DNA from: Phycisphaerales bacterium UBA2421
Lineage (GTDB): Bacteria; Planctomycetota; Phycisphaerae; Tepidisphaerales; Tepidisphaeraceae
Reading direction: 5' to 3'
Assembly (NCBI GenBank): GCA_002343075.1
Contig: DDRH01000028.1
Coordinates: 67,273 to 131,272 of the forward strand
DNA length: 64,000 nucleotides
The notes below the pieces were generated by a model. The model did no database searches, was not told where the DNA came from, and worked only from the letters and a program-made list of their open reading frames with translations. Every line of letters begins with the position of its first letter. Position 1 is the stretch's first letter. Below, piece by piece: positions 44,262 through 52,366 of the stretch. The translations under genes were made by a program, and so were the position numbers.

Positions 44262-44789
44262 ATGAAACATCACGCAATTCTCATCGCATCGGGTGCCGAC
44301 CGGCCGGGTATTCTGGATGAAGTATCGCAGTTCGTCTTCGAACGCGGGGCAAATATCTCAGATAGCAAGCTGCTGAGCATGCGCGGCACGTTCATCATGA
44401 TGGTCCTGCTTGATGCCGACGACCCGGCAACGGTCGAACGCATCGGCACCGAACTGCCTGGAATGAGCGCCACCGCCAACCTTGCCCTGGAGCTGCGCGC
44501 AGCAGGCCCCGCGACCGGCGATGGCAGCAGCTTCCGCTATCGATTTACCGCAACCGGTGCCGACAAGGCGGGAATTCTCAACAAACTGTCGCACCTCTTT
44601 CGCGTTCTAAACGTGAATATTGATGACGTACACACGCATGTCGGCGTCATTCAGAGCATGGTTCGACCGCAGTTTGAGCTTGAACTGTTGCTAAGCGTGC
44701 CGCGGGATACGCCGGTGACCCGGCTTCGCGAGTATCTCGACACGCTCTGCACAGAAATGAGCATTCACTGGGAACTGCGGCCTGCATAA
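44262..44789 (+). CDS. Tandem ACT-domain protein (GcvR-like)
   Basis: The 175-residue protein consists of two ACT domains: residues ~1-75 (AILIASGADRPGILDEVSQFVFERGANISDSKLL) and ~88-170 (YRFTATGADKAGILNKLSHLFRVLNVNIDDVHT). The first domain has the DRPGIL ligand-binding turn; the second has DKAGIL. The layout matches glycine cleavage repressor GcvR and related amino-acid sensors. No DNA-binding domain is present, so it would act through a partner. The lactate dehydrogenase gene begins 3 bp after its stop, which suggests shared control. ATG 44262 is the natural start. Confidence 0.82.
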   Translation: MKHHAILIASGADRPGILDEVSQFVFERGANISDSKLLSMRGTFIMMVLLDADDPATVERIGTELPGMSATANLALELRAAGPATGDGSSFRYRFTATGADKAGILNKLSHLFRVLNVNIDDVHTHVGVIQSMVRPQFELELLLSVPRDTPVTRLREYLDTLCTEMSIHWELRPA

Positions 44790-44792
44790 GCC

Positions 44793-45746
44793 ATGACGCA
44801 AGCGACCGGGTCCAAGCTCGCCATTATCGGCGCCGGGAGCGTCGGTGCCACGATCGCCTATGCCTGCATGATGCGCGGCGTGGCGCCGAAAATCGCGCTC
44901 TATGACATCGACAGCAAAAAGGTGAATGCGCAGGTGCTCGATCTGAATCACGGCCTGCAGTTTGTCCCACCGGTGATGTTGGAAGGCTCGGCTGAGCTTG
45001 CCGTCTGCAAAGATGCGTCGGTCGTTGTCATCACAGCCGGCGCCAAGCAGAAGCCCGGGCAATCCCGGATGGAACTTGCTGCAGCCAACACCGCAATTTG
45101 TCGTGATTTACTGCCAAAACTGCTTTCGATTGCGCCAAATGCGATTTATCTGCTCGTCACCAACCCCGTCGATGTCATCACCTACGTCGCGTTAAGGATC
45201 ACCGGCCTGCCCCCCGCGCGTGTTTTCGGCAGCGGGACGGTACTCGACAGCTCGCGGTTTCGGTTTCTCATCGCCCGGCGGTTGCGCGTGGCGACGCAAA
45301 ACGTACACGCATACATCGCCGGCGAGCATGGTGACAGCGAGGTGCCGCTCTGGAGCAGCGCCACCATCAGCGGCATCCCGCTGCATGAGTGGGCCGTGCC
45401 GGGACACGGCAAGCTAACCGTTCGCGATCGCACGGAGATCTTTCAAAATGTGAAAACTGCCGCTTATCAGGTGATCGAAGGCAAGGGTGCCACCAATTAC
45501 GCCATCGGCCTGGCAACGACGCAGATTCTCCAGGCGATTTTGAGTCATCAAAATCGCGTGTTGCCTGTCAGTTCGCTTATCCATGGCATTGCGGAAGTTG
45601 AAAACGCCTGCCTAAGCATGCCAAGCATCGTAGGAAATGCAGGGGTTGAGCCGGCATTGCCAATCCCTTTGAATGCCAACGAACGGGCCGGGCTGCAAAA
45701 CAGCGCCGAAGTCATCCGTGCGGCCATTGCGGCGGTGGGGTTCTGA
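44793..45746 (+). CDS. ldh: L-lactate dehydrogenase
   Basis: The 317-residue enzyme has an NAD-binding motif (IIGAGSVGATIAYACMMRG) with Asp after the second strand (LYDID). The substrate loop GAKQKPGQSR has Gln at the LDH/MDH specificity position, and catalytic His is in GEHGDSEVPLWS. Gln at that position points to pyruvate/lactate rather than malate. It interconverts pyruvate and L-lactate. It follows the ACT-domain gene after 3 bp, so the two are probably co-translated. Confidence 0.9.
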   Translation: MTQATGSKLAIIGAGSVGATIAYACMMRGVAPKIALYDIDSKKVNAQVLDLNHGLQFVPPVMLEGSAELAVCKDASVVVITAGAKQKPGQSRMELAAANTAICRDLLPKLLSIAPNAIYLLVTNPVDVITYVALRITGLPPARVFGSGTVLDSSRFRFLIARRLRVATQNVHAYIAGEHGDSEVPLWSSATISGIPLHEWAVPGHGKLTVRDRTEIFQNVKTAAYQVIEGKGATNYAIGLATTQILQAILSHQNRVLPVSSLIHGIAEVENACLSMPSIVGNAGVEPALPIPLNANERAGLQNSAEVIRAAIAAVGF

Positions 45747-45771
45747 TGGTGCGCGCCGAGGGGCGGCTGGT

Positions 45772-46392
45772 TTAGACGGATGTGGATTCTCGCACGCCCA
45801 GATCCACTTTTACACCCAGCAGTTCTTCCAGCAGCCGAAACTTTTTTCGACGCGAGAAGAACTTTTTCGCCCGCCGGCAATCGGTGGCGAGGTGGCAGCG
45901 GATTTTGAGCTTGCCGTCGCGGAGCTTAAACCGGACGGCGGGCGCGTCGTGCTGCCGGCCATCGAGGGCGTCGGCGGCGCGGAGAATCGCCAACACCTGC
46001 CGCATCGCCCGACGGGGGTCTGTCGGCTTGAGAATGTCGTCATAACCCACCTCGGGCACCGCCCCGCGATGATGCCGAGTGAGATACGCCAGGCACCGTC
46101 GCTCGAGGTCGCTCAATGGCAGCAGCCGGTCGACCAGCAACATCTCGCACCCGATCTGAGGGTGCCTCCGATCGCACACAGCCCGGCCAACATCGTGGAC
46201 GAGCGCGCCGAGCCGGAGCATCCGCCGATCAAACCGGCCAAGCCGGTGTTTCACATGCGTGAGCCGGTAGAGTTGTTCGGCCAGCACGAGTACGCGCGAT
46301 TCGTGCCCGACCGAGCCGAGCCGCCGGTGCACCCACCGGGTGAGCGATCGTTCTTTTGAAGAGTGAGACGGCAGGATATTGGATGGACCCAT
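45772..46392 (-). CDS. HD-domain protein related to the Ppx/GppA C-terminal domain
   Basis: The 206-residue protein carries an HD motif in LRLGALVHDVGRAV, a following His in RRHPQIGCEMLL, and YLTRHHRGAVP and ILRAADALDGRQ. These are the pattern of the HD-like C-terminal domain of Ppx/GppA exopolyphosphatases. The ASKHA phosphatase domain is absent, so it is a stand-alone version. It may act on a phosphorylated nucleotide, but the substrate is unknown. It converges on ldh with 25 bp between the stops. Confidence 0.7.
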   Translation of the reverse strand: MGPSNILPSHSSKERSLTRWVHRRLGSVGHESRVLVLAEQLYRLTHVKHRLGRFDRRMLRLGALVHDVGRAVCDRRHPQIGCEMLLVDRLLPLSDLERRCLAYLTRHHRGAVPEVGYDDILKPTDPRRAMRQVLAILRAADALDGRQHDAPAVRFKLRDGKLKIRCHLATDCRRAKKFFSRRKKFRLLEELLGVKVDLGVRESTSV

Positions 46393-46784
46393 AGGTTGCT
46401 TCCATTCAACCGATCGTCCGAATCGAGCGAGTCTTTTATTAAGACTGCGCTACAAAACAGGATCTCGTCTGCCGGTTCGATAAAAAGCGCGGCGCCGGCA
46501 TTGTCGCAAGGCGATGAGGCCTGGCCCTCCCCGGCGCCGCAGGATCGCTAACGGCATCTGAGTTACCGAAACAATCTTATCGAAATGCATCGACCGCCGT
46601 CCAGCACGGGCGTGAACTTTCTCGGGTCAGAATCTCCTTTACCGAAACGATTTCCCTGTGCGTGATGAAGGCTTTGCTGGCAGTCGCCCCGCTCTGCCGG
46701 CCTGCCGCTGGCATTGGCGGCGCGACATGCTTCGCGTTGCCGCACTTGATTCGGGCTCTTGGTGGCTCTCCAATTGGTTCATCG
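46393..46784. promoter_or_regulatory. Divergent region with a direct repeat upstream of the cation efflux gene
   Basis: This 392-bp region separates the HD gene (-) from the cation diffusion facilitator gene (+). TTACCGAAACAAT (46563-46575) and TTACCGAAACGAT (46639-46651) form a 13-bp direct repeat with one mismatch, 76 bp apart. This could be a double operator. In-frame ATGs at 46662-46665 could give the efflux protein a longer N-terminus. Confidence 0.4.
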
Positions 46785-47735
46785 ATGCATCACCGCACCC
46801 TCCATCCGCAGACAGCGGCGCTCGAAGTTCGAGCGGCGGTGGGTTCGCTCGTGGTGGGAATCGTGCTGATGGTGACAAAGTTCGTCGCCTACGCCCTCAC
46901 CGACTCCGCGGCGATTTTTTCAGACGCCATCGAAAGCATCGTCAATGTGCTCGCTGGCGGATTTGCCGTTTACGCAGTGGTGTTAGCGCACCGCCCTGCC
47001 GATGAGTCGCACCCATACGGTCATGGCAAGGTGGAGTTTCTCGCTGCCGGGTTTGAAGGCGGGATGATCCTCCTCGCTGCCATCTTTATCGCGTGGCGCG
47101 GGGTGGAGGTGATGATCACCGGCCAGCGCGTTCAGCGCATTGATGCCGGGCTGGGTCTCATTGTTCTCGCTATGGTGGTCAACGCTGCAATGGGCGTAAT
47201 GCTGACTCGGCTTGGCAAGAAGCACGGCTCGATCACCCTGGAAGCTGATGGAAAACACCTGCAATCCGATGCCATTACCAGCGTCGCGGTACTCGTGTCG
47301 CTGATTCTGGTGAGGCTCACCGACCTTCATCGGATCGATGCGGTGTGCGCGCTGCTGGTGGCGGGATATCTTGTTTGGATCGCGATCGACCTGCTCAAGC
47401 GTTCTGCCGCCGGGCTGATGGACGCGCAGGACACGGCCGATGCGCGATTGTTGAGGACGATCCTTGACGCCCATGTGGCACCATCCGGAAACGAGCCACT
47501 CATCTGCAGCTATCATAAGCTGCGGCATCGGCACAGCGGGCGATATCACTGGGTCGACTTCCAATTGGTCGTGCCAGCCAGCATGAAAGTTGATCAAGGT
47601 CATCAGATTGCCAGCGAGATAGAAGGCGAGATTGAAAGGGCACTCGGGGCAGGTGACGCCACCGCTCATGTCGAGCCATGCATCAGTCTCGATTGCCCGC
47701 GTTGTCATACACCGAGTAAAAACCATGTTTCCTGA
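46785..47735 (+). CDS. Cation diffusion facilitator family transporter
   Basis: The 316-residue protein has six membrane helices. Metal-site motifs are SDAIESIVN in helix 2 and HLQSDAITSVAV in helix 5, plus the SHPYGHGKVE loop. A cytoplasmic C-terminal domain follows (RYHWVDFQLVVPASM), ending CPRCHTPSKNH. CDF proteins export Zn, Fe, Mn, Co or Cd by proton exchange. SDAIESIVN has Glu where many members have His, so the metal cannot be fixed. ATG 46785 was chosen; the open frame reaches 46662. Its end overlaps the amidohydrolase start by 11 bp. Confidence 0.87.
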   Translation: MHHRTLHPQTAALEVRAAVGSLVVGIVLMVTKFVAYALTDSAAIFSDAIESIVNVLAGGFAVYAVVLAHRPADESHPYGHGKVEFLAAGFEGGMILLAAIFIAWRGVEVMITGQRVQRIDAGLGLIVLAMVVNAAMGVMLTRLGKKHGSITLEADGKHLQSDAITSVAVLVSLILVRLTDLHRIDAVCALLVAGYLVWIAIDLLKRSAAGLMDAQDTADARLLRTILDAHVAPSGNEPLICSYHKLRHRHSGRYHWVDFQLVVPASMKVDQGHQIASEIEGEIERALGAGDATAHVEPCISLDCPRCHTPSKNHVS

Positions 47736-49260
47736 CACTATTCTTTACAACGGCAATATCATCACCCTCAACGAGCGGCGCCCGCACGCTTCGGCGCTGG
47801 CGATCTACGGCGAGCGCATCACGTTTGTCGGCCCCGATGAACCCACACTGCTGCAAGCCGGATCGCGCACGAGGCAAATCAACCTCAACGGCAAAACCGT
47901 TGTGCCCGGCTTTTGCGATTCGCACATTCATCTGGTCTGGTTTGGCATGAATCTGCTCACCCAGGCCGACCTCATCGGCTCCGAAAGCATGAGTGAAGTG
48001 CTCGAGCGACTCGCCGACATCGCCGCGAAGTCGGCGGGGTGGATTCGCGGGCACGGGTTTGACCAGAGCAAACTAACCGAAGGGCAGTTTCCCACGCGGC
48101 AGCAGTTGGACACCGTCTCGGCCGACCGGCCAATCGTCATTTCGCGCGTGTGTGGCCATGCCGGTGTGGCCAACTCTGCGGCCATCGCACTGCTCTCCCC
48201 GACCGAGCGCGCCGCGGGCGATGAATCTACTGGGCTTTATACCGAACAGGCGCTCTGGACGATTTACCGTTACATTCCCCAACCGACTGACGAACAGATG
48301 GCCGAGGCGATTCTCGCCGCCGGAAAGGTCTTGCTCGACACGGGCATCACCTCTGTACAGACACTTCTCGACACGCCCGAGCAGATGCGCGGCTTTACGC
48401 AGTTGCACCGTGCCGGCGCGTTGCCCGTCCGCGCGACAGTTATGCCGCCGTGGTCTGCGGTCGAGGAACTGTCGCGCAACGGCATTCGCACAGGATTTGG
48501 CGATCAGTGGCTGAAGATCGGTGCGGCCAAGCTCTTTTCGGATGGCTCGCTGGGCGCACATACGGCCCTGCTGGCCGAACCATACACCGACCGGCCCGAT
48601 ACTTCCGGCCTGCGCATTTACCCACCCGACGAGCTGAAACGCAGGGCACTGGTCGCGCAAGCAGCCGGCTTTCAGGTGGCGATTCATGCCATCGGCGATC
48701 AGGCGGTGAATGAGACGATCGATGCGATCGAGTATGCGCTCCAAAACGACCGGCAGTCGCGCGACAACGTCTATCACCGGCATAGAATCGAACATGCAAG
48801 CCTGGCAAGCCCCGCCGCGGTCGAGCGGCTTGCACGGTTACAGATCGTCACAACGTTTCAGCCCCAGTTTGTCACCAGCGATACATGGACGCCAGTGCGC
48901 ATCGGTCCGGCGCGCGTGCCCTGGGCATATCCATTCAAGTCGATCCTGTCGGCGGGCATTCCGGGAACACTTTCGAGCGACTGCCCCGTCGAACGGCCCG
49001 ACGCGTTCGAGTGTCTTGCGAGCGCTGTGGGCCGCCACCGCTGGTCGATGGATGAGAGGCTCTCGCCGTTACAGGCGATTGAGGTTTATTGTCTCGGCAG
49101 CGCATACGCCGGGCACGCCGAGGATCGGCAAGGCTCGCTGGAGACCGGCAAACTCGCGGATTTGGTCGTGTTATCGAATGACCCGGCGCGACTCACCGCT
49201 GAGCAGTTGCGCGCGACGCGGGCCGAGCAAGTCTGGCTGGGTGGAAAACGCGTTCGTTGA
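47725..49260 (+). CDS. YtcJ-like amidohydrolase (Amidohydro_3 family)
   Basis: The 511-residue protein has an N-terminal beta-sandwich (DTILYNGNIITLNERRP) and a metal-dependent TIM barrel. Metal and active-site motifs are DSHIHLVWFG, KLFSDGSLGAHTALL, AIHAIGDQAVNE, HRIEHASL and SSDCPVERPD. The family hydrolyses amides, formamides or N-acyl compounds; the substrate is unknown. There is no signal peptide. ATG 47725 overlaps the end of the cation efflux gene by 11 bp, so the two are translationally coupled. Confidence 0.85.
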   Translation: MFPDTILYNGNIITLNERRPHASALAIYGERITFVGPDEPTLLQAGSRTRQINLNGKTVVPGFCDSHIHLVWFGMNLLTQADLIGSESMSEVLERLADIAAKSAGWIRGHGFDQSKLTEGQFPTRQQLDTVSADRPIVISRVCGHAGVANSAAIALLSPTERAAGDESTGLYTEQALWTIYRYIPQPTDEQMAEAILAAGKVLLDTGITSVQTLLDTPEQMRGFTQLHRAGALPVRATVMPPWSAVEELSRNGIRTGFGDQWLKIGAAKLFSDGSLGAHTALLAEPYTDRPDTSGLRIYPPDELKRRALVAQAAGFQVAIHAIGDQAVNETIDAIEYALQNDRQSRDNVYHRHRIEHASLASPAAVERLARLQIVTTFQPQFVTSDTWTPVRIGPARVPWAYPFKSILSAGIPGTLSSDCPVERPDAFECLASAVGRHRWSMDERLSPLQAIEVYCLGSAYAGHAEDRQGSLETGKLADLVVLSNDPARLTAEQLRATRAEQVWLGGKRVR

Positions 49261-49292
49261 GTCGTAGCGGAGTTGTGGTAGCGAATTGCCGG

Positions 49293-50357
49293 TCAGGCAG
49301 ACGGTGCGCCGTCCTGCATTCCGAAGCCCGTCACCGCGCCGCTGGCCGTCGCCGCGGGGCGTGCCGGGGCGTCGATCGTCTGCTTTTCGATGTAAGCACC
49401 TGCCAGCCAAAGGTTTACTGGGCGCGACGCGGCATGATCAGCCAGGACACGCGCGATCGACTCTGCGAAGTGTGTCATGGGCACGAAATAGCCGGAGCAC
49501 GGAACCGTGTCGCCCGTGGCACCAGCGCACCCGACCGACACACGCTGCGGCACGGTGATATCTTGTCGCGCAAGCACGTTCATAATGTCGGCCGCGGCGA
49601 AAGTGCAGCCGCAGATGATCGCGGTCGCGCCATGCTCAACCGCCGCGGGCGCGTCGTTGCAGCTCCCGTTCTCAACAGTCGCACCGCTGTCGTATCGAAC
49701 GACGATCTGCCGCACTACATCATGCAAAGGTGACAGACCATCCCCCTCGGCTACGAAGAAGCGGCGGTGACCCAGCAATGCCATTTCGCGCGCCAGGTTT
49801 GCAGCCCCCAACTGCCGGTCAATCGCGACCGAATGGGTTGAGTACGCGCTCGCCTGTCTTGCGACAACAACGGTGGGGACGCTTCGCACCAGAAGGTCGC
49901 GAATCGCGGCGTCGGGCGTCTTGGTTGAAACATCAATGACCGCACTTACCCCCGCAATATCGCTCGGCCGCAGCGATTGTATCGCCGATGCAGCCACCAA
50001 CTCCGGATTTAATCTAGCCAGGTGATCGTGAAGGAAGTGGCGCTTCGCCGGGTCATCGACGAGCAAGAGCCATTTTCCCATTTTTGCAGCCGGTTCGGGT
50101 TCGGTCCCGCGCACATAGGTCCCACGACCGATCGAACGATCGAGCAGCCCCTCGGCAGCGAGATCGGTCAGCGCTTTGCTGAGCGTTTTCGCGTTGACCC
50201 GAAAGCGCTTGGCCAATTGGCGCTCGCCGGGCAGTTTGCCCTGTAGGTCGCCCGAGCGAATCGCCTCGCGCAGCCGCTCGCGCAGCCGCTGAAACTTATA
50301 GCTCAGTCGCTGACTCTTACCGTCCTGCTCAAAAGATGAATCCGACTCGTCTGGCAT
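49293..50357 (-). CDS. GntR-type HTH / LacI-type sensor hybrid transcription regulator
   Basis: The 354-residue protein has an N-terminal GntR winged helix (~20-75: RLREAIRSGDLQGKLPGERQLAKRFRVNAKTLSKAL). A LacI-type periplasmic-binding-protein sensor follows (~95-330: AVIDVS, VPTVVVARQ, LGHRRFFVA, ATAIICG). The layout is that of AraR-type GntR/LacI regulators of sugar genes. GGAAA lies before ATG 50357; a GTG at 50405 would add 16 residues. It converges on the amidohydrolase gene (32 bp between stops). No sugar operon adjoins, so its targets lie elsewhere. Confidence 0.85.
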   Translation of the reverse strand: MPDESDSSFEQDGKSQRLSYKFQRLRERLREAIRSGDLQGKLPGERQLAKRFRVNAKTLSKALTDLAAEGLLDRSIGRGTYVRGTEPEPAAKMGKWLLLVDDPAKRHFLHDHLARLNPELVAASAIQSLRPSDIAGVSAVIDVSTKTPDAAIRDLLVRSVPTVVVARQASAYSTHSVAIDRQLGAANLAREMALLGHRRFFVAEGDGLSPLHDVVRQIVVRYDSGATVENGSCNDAPAAVEHGATAIICGCTFAAADIMNVLARQDITVPQRVSVGCAGATGDTVPCSGYFVPMTHFAESIARVLADHAASRPVNLWLAGAYIEKQTIDAPARPAATASGAVTGFGMQDGAPSA

Positions 50358-50735
50358 TTCTATTTCCAAGTGTCGTAACCAACCCTTGCGAATGCACAAA
50401 ACCACACGCCAACTTTGCGGCAGCGCTCACCGTACACGCGGAATCTCCTCACGCCCTGTGCAGCGGCACAAAATCGGGGACGCGTGTCAGGCAGGCGTAG
50501 TCGGACTACCCGCCCAATGAGAGAGAGGTTTGATCGTTCCCGAACCTGAAGTTTATCTTGGTCGTCGGGTCTTCTGCAAGCATTGTTTCAAGTTTGCCAC
50601 GATTTTCGTGCCCAACCCGGTGCTACTGATCAACGCCAGCTTATCCAAACCGCCGTACTGAAGCGTGCACACAAAAGTTTCAAGTGGCTGGACCCGGCTG
50701 CGGAGGCCCGAACAGGCAAACAGTAGCGGCGGGGA
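50358..50735. other. Intergenic region between the MBL and GntR/LacI genes
   Basis: A 378-bp non-coding region, downstream of the MBL hydrolase gene's promoter side and upstream of the regulator (both on -). I see no conserved frame, strong hairpin or long repeat in it; the regulator promoter should be here. Confidence 0.4.
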
Positions 50736-51647
50736 TTAAACCGGGACACTCATTCCGTCTGCGGCATGGATGACTTCCGCATCCCAATCCAGCCCGCGGA
50801 GAATTTGCTTTGTGTGAACCAGCTTCTGATCCAGAAATGCATCGTCATGCAGCGGGTCGTGGTGCACCACGATCCATTTCTTCACGTTGCATAGTTTGCA
50901 GAGCAGACACAAACTGGAAAGCGACGAATGCCCCCAACCGATGCGCCCGCTGTACTCTTCATCGGTGTATTGCGCTTCGGCAATCAGCACATCAACATTC
51001 TCGATGAACTTCAGGATGCGCGAATACGGTTCGAGAAGATCCGGCCGCAGAGGGACATCTTGTGGCATCCCCAGGTAGCCCTTTAGAAACTCATTGTCGC
51101 TGAGATACGCCACCGACTTGCCGCTTGGCCCTGTCACCCGAAACCCCGCGCTGGCACAGGGGTGATCGGTGGCAACCCACGAGACGGCCAGCGGGCCGAT
51201 GGGAATTGTCGCACTCTGGTCGTCCAGATCATGGAAACGCAGCGCCGCGGTCACTTCCTTCAGCGCGACCGGGAAGAACTCGTGTTTCATCATGTCGGCA
51301 AAGCGGTCGATCAGGTCGCTGCCCGCCTCCGCGGGGCCGTAGATATCCACTTCATTGCCCGGCACATAAATGGGGGTGAAAAATGGAAAGCCCTGAATGT
51401 GATCCCAGTGAGTATGGCTGATGAACAGCGCATGCTTGGCCGGGCCGCGCTTCACGAGATCCTGCCCGAGCGGATAAATCCCCGTGCCGGCGTCGATTAT
51501 GACGCGGTGACCGTCCATGAAGACTTCAATACAGGGCGTATTCCCCCCGTGGCGCACGAACTGCTGACCCGAAATCGGGATCGACCCGCGCGTGCCCCAA
51601 AGCCGACAATATGCCTGACTATTCCCTACTTGTCCGGCGGCGGACAT
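50736..51647 (-). CDS. MBL-fold metallohydrolase
   Basis: The 303-residue protein has the metallo-beta-lactamase zinc motif SHTHWDHIQG (H78, H80, D82, H83) and later ligand regions ATDHPCASAG, YLSDNEF and HHDPLHDD. The N-terminal LWGTRGSIP is shared with a group of MBL proteins linked to cyclic-nucleotide-type or response-regulator genes in diverse bacteria. A hydrolase of a phosphodiester or thioester-type substrate is likely, but the substrate is unknown. It sits alone between rpmB and the GntR/LacI regulator. Confidence 0.82.
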   Translation of the reverse strand: MSAAGQVGNSQAYCRLWGTRGSIPISGQQFVRHGGNTPCIEVFMDGHRVIIDAGTGIYPLGQDLVKRGPAKHALFISHTHWDHIQGFPFFTPIYVPGNEVDIYGPAEAGSDLIDRFADMMKHEFFPVALKEVTAALRFHDLDDQSATIPIGPLAVSWVATDHPCASAGFRVTGPSGKSVAYLSDNEFLKGYLGMPQDVPLRPDLLEPYSRILKFIENVDVLIAEAQYTDEEYSGRIGWGHSSLSSLCLLCKLCNVKKWIVVHHDPLHDDAFLDQKLVHTKQILRGLDWDAEVIHAADGMSVPV

Positions 51648-51755
51648 CCCGACTCCTCACTCTCCCCGAGGCGTCATGCTACCGGCACCTCAATCGCGAC
51701 ACAAAACTTTATCCTGTAAACAGATATCGACACTTCTACGGCACATGATCGCAAC

Positions 51756-51792
51756 AAAAACGTCGCCCGGAAACTTTCGTTCACGGGCGACG
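51756..51792 (-). terminator. Rho-independent terminator of rpmB
   Basis: On the - strand a stem CGTCGCCCG/CGGGCGACG (51761-51769 with 51784-51792) is followed by TTTTTG (complement of 51755-51760). It lies about 90 bp downstream of the rpmB stop. Confidence 0.85.
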
Positions 51793-51879
51793 CAAAACTG
51801 TTCAAAATATCACACTCGACAGGTGCCCCCAAAGACCGAACGCCCAAGGGTACCACAGACGGCAGACCGCAGGGCCAGC

Positions 51880-52143
51880 CTATTCCGCGGCGGCGGCGGG
51901 CTTGTAGTTGCGGCGCTTCGGCTTGGTAATCAGGCCCATCTTCAATGCCTTCGTGCTGACCTTAATCCGCACAATGCGGCCATTGATTACCGCACGCACC
52001 TTTTGAATGTTGGCCCGAAACTTGCGAGCCGTAATGCCCGTGCACTTGGTCCCCACCCCGCCGAGGTACTTTGCCTTGCCTCGATGGGTCTTCTGGTTGC
52101 CAAAAGACGTATGACGGCCTGTAAAATGACATACACGGGGCAT
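51880..52143 (-). CDS. rpmB: 50S ribosomal protein L28
   Basis: The 87-residue basic protein has the L28 signatures MPRVCHFTGRHTSFGN, RRNYKPAAAAE at the C-terminus and a KVSTKALKMGL helix. It binds 23S rRNA in the large subunit. It is a single-gene unit here with its own terminator at 51756-51792, unlike the common rpmB-rpmG pair. Confidence 0.93.
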   Translation of the reverse strand: MPRVCHFTGRHTSFGNQKTHRGKAKYLGGVGTKCTGITARKFRANIQKVRAVINGRIVRIKVSTKALKMGLITKPKRRNYKPAAAAE

Positions 52144-52279
52144 GCGACACTTCCTTCTAGTTCAATCAAAGCCGACATTCACGGTCGAAAATCGGGCCGA
52201 GTAATTTATCCGAGCCAGTTGGGTTTTGCAAACAGACCCTAAGTGGCTTGAAAATCGTCACTTACGGCAGGTACCCAAT

Positions 52280-52323
52280 AAAAGCGACCGTCGGCCGTCA
52301 ACAGCAACACGGCCGACGATCGC
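52280..52323 (-). terminator. Rho-independent terminator of the secretin gene
   Basis: A 15-bp stem with one mismatch (GCGACCGTCGGCCGT with ACGGCCGACGATCGC, 52284-52298 and 52309-52323) is followed on the - strand by TTTTATTGG. It lies 44 bp after the secretin stop at 52367. Confidence 0.85.
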
Positions 52324-52366
52324 TCTTGTCACCCTGCCGACGTTTTTCGGCGTCCAGGGTGCGGGC

